Below are positions 63,140-64,000 of a DNA stretch of 64,000 nt, one piece after another. The notes beneath the pieces were generated by a model. That model was not told the origin of the DNA. It did not search any database and was given only the letters and a program-made list of their open reading frames with translations. The translations under genes and the position numbers were made by a program. The DNA comes from Burkholderiales bacterium 8X. Lineage in GTDB: Bacteria > Pseudomonadota > Gammaproteobacteria > Burkholderiales > Burkholderiaceae_C. Location: contig LR732703.1 of assembly GCA_902506565.1 (NCBI GenBank), forward strand, positions 2,218,125-2,282,124, in the 5' to 3' direction. Positions within the stretch are counted from its first letter, which is position 1, and every line of letters starts with the position of its first letter.

Positions 63140-64000
63140 ATGACCATCATCCAACAGGCCGACCTGATCGAATCGGTCGCCGCCGCGCTGCAGTACATCA
63201 GCTACTACCATCCCGCCGACTACATCGCCCACCTCGCCAAGGCCTACGAGCGCGAGCAGAGCCCGTCGGCCAAGGACGCGATGGCGCAGATCCTCACCAA
63301 CAGCAAGATGAGCGCGATCGGCCACCGACCGATCTGCCAGGACACCGGCATCGTCAACGTGTTCCTGAAGGTGGGCATGGACGTGCGCTGGGAAGGCTTC
63401 ACCGGATCGCTCGACGATGCGATCAACGAAGGCGTGCGCCGCGGCTACAACCATCCGGACAACACGCTGCGGGCGTCGGTGGTGGCGGATCCGCAGTTCG
63501 ATCGCAAGAACACCAAGGACAACACGCCCGCGGTCATCTTCACCGAGATCGTCCCGGGCAACACCGTCGAGGTCACGGTCGCGGCCAAGGGCGGCGGCAG
63601 CGAGAACAAGAGCAAGCTGGTGATGCTCAACCCCGGCGACAGCGTGGTCGACTGGGTGTTGAAGACGGTGCCGACGATGGGCGCCGGCTGGTGTCCGCCC
63701 GGCATGCTGGGCATCGGCATCGGCGGCACCGCGGAGAAGGCGGCGCTGATGGCCAAGGAAAGCCTGATGGACGATCTCGACATGCACGAGCTGCAGGCCA
63801 AGAAGGCATCGGGCGCCGCACTCGACAAGGTCGAGGCCTTGCGCATCGAGCTGTACGAAAAGGTCAATGCGCTCGGCATCGGTGCGCAGGGCCTCGGCGG
63901 ACTTGCCACCGTGCTCGACGTGAAGATCAAGATGTACCCGACGCATGCGGCGAGCAAGCCGGTGGCGATGATCCCCAACTGCGCGGCCACCCGGCATGCG
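63140..64000 (+). CDS. fumA: Class I fumarate hydratase, 5' part (cut by window edge)
   Basis: The frame runs open to the window end, giving the first 287 residues of a class I [4Fe-4S] fumarase. The three cluster cysteines are visible: HRPICQDTG (Cys66), GAGWCPPGM (Cys185) and MIPNCAATRH (Cys281). The opening MTIIQQADLIESVAAALQYI is typical of proteobacterial class I enzymes of about 510 residues. It duplicates the activity of the adjacent fumC with a different, oxidant-sensitive cofactor. The rest of the gene lies beyond position 64000. Confidence 0.9.
   Translation, partial: MTIIQQADLIESVAAALQYISYYHPADYIAHLAKAYEREQSPSAKDAMAQILTNSKMSAIGHRPICQDTGIVNVFLKVGMDVRWEGFTGSLDDAINEGVRRGYNHPDNTLRASVVADPQFDRKNTKDNTPAVIFTEIVPGNTVEVTVAAKGGGSENKSKLVMLNPGDSVVDWVLKTVPTMGAGWCPPGMLGIGIGGTAEKAALMAKESLMDDLDMHELQAKKASGAALDKVEALRIELYEKVNALGIGAQGLGGLATVLDVKIKMYPTHAASKPVAMIPNCAATRHA

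Overview
The window looks like chromosomal DNA of a GC-rich betaproteobacterium of the order Burkholderiales, most likely Comamonadaceae (Variovorax-like). The evidence is the smc-zipA-ligA order, the msrB-yciB-bolA-peptidyl-prolyl isomerase block, the style of the beta-oxidation enzymes, and an intergenic element resembling the family-typical GCTTCGCTCACTTCG repeat. That assignment rests on recognition by eye, not on a search. No rRNA, tRNA, CRISPR array or transposase was seen. Most genes are ordinary housekeeping or catabolic genes in tightly packed operons with many ATGA or GTGA start/stop overlaps.

Layout. Positions 1-2929 hold a ribbon-helix-helix regulator with a striking four-half-site operator, a PHA-depolymerase-type esterase, a DUF1428 protein and a GST. 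Positions 3007-6127 hold an SDR and an ankyrin-repeat protein. From 29270 down to 6199 nearly everything lies on the minus strand and forms one catabolic locus: an acyl-CoA ligase, a complete branched-chain-amino-acid-type ABC importer (SBP-LivHMGF), a fused hydratase/3-hydroxyacyl-CoA dehydrogenase, an M20 peptidase, a thiolase, an acyl-CoA dehydrogenase with C-terminal extension, a tiny membrane protein, an SDR, a hotdog thioesterase, an MDR oxidoreductase, an AidB-like dehydrogenase and a GST. Together these suggest import, activation and beta-oxidation of a carboxylic acid whose identity the sequence does not reveal. A promoter with a TetR-type palindrome sits before the hydratase/dehydrogenase gene.

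The ligase is separated from the importer by 23906-27457, two tandem paralogous genes of no recognised family. The second copy lost its original N-terminus and about 220 internal residues, and it is separated from the first by one in-frame stop codon. This is the least explained part of the window.

Positions 29572-31744 carry msrB, yciB, bolA and a parvulin isomerase. Then come purL (minus), map-glnD (plus), an HPP/CBS membrane protein, a DoxX protein, peptide deformylase and a Gly/Pro/Tyr-rich lipoprotein. The ligA-zipA-smc operon follows, then a Tat-like lipoprotein, a beta-propeller lipoprotein with a polyglycine linker and an orphan ParA-like ATPase. The sulfate importer operon sbp-cysT-cysW-cysA is translationally coupled to dsbB. 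The right end has a peroxiredoxin, a divergent LysR/azoreductase pair, an FMN reductase, an EpsC-type serine acetyltransferase, class II fumarase and a class I fumarase cut by the window edge.
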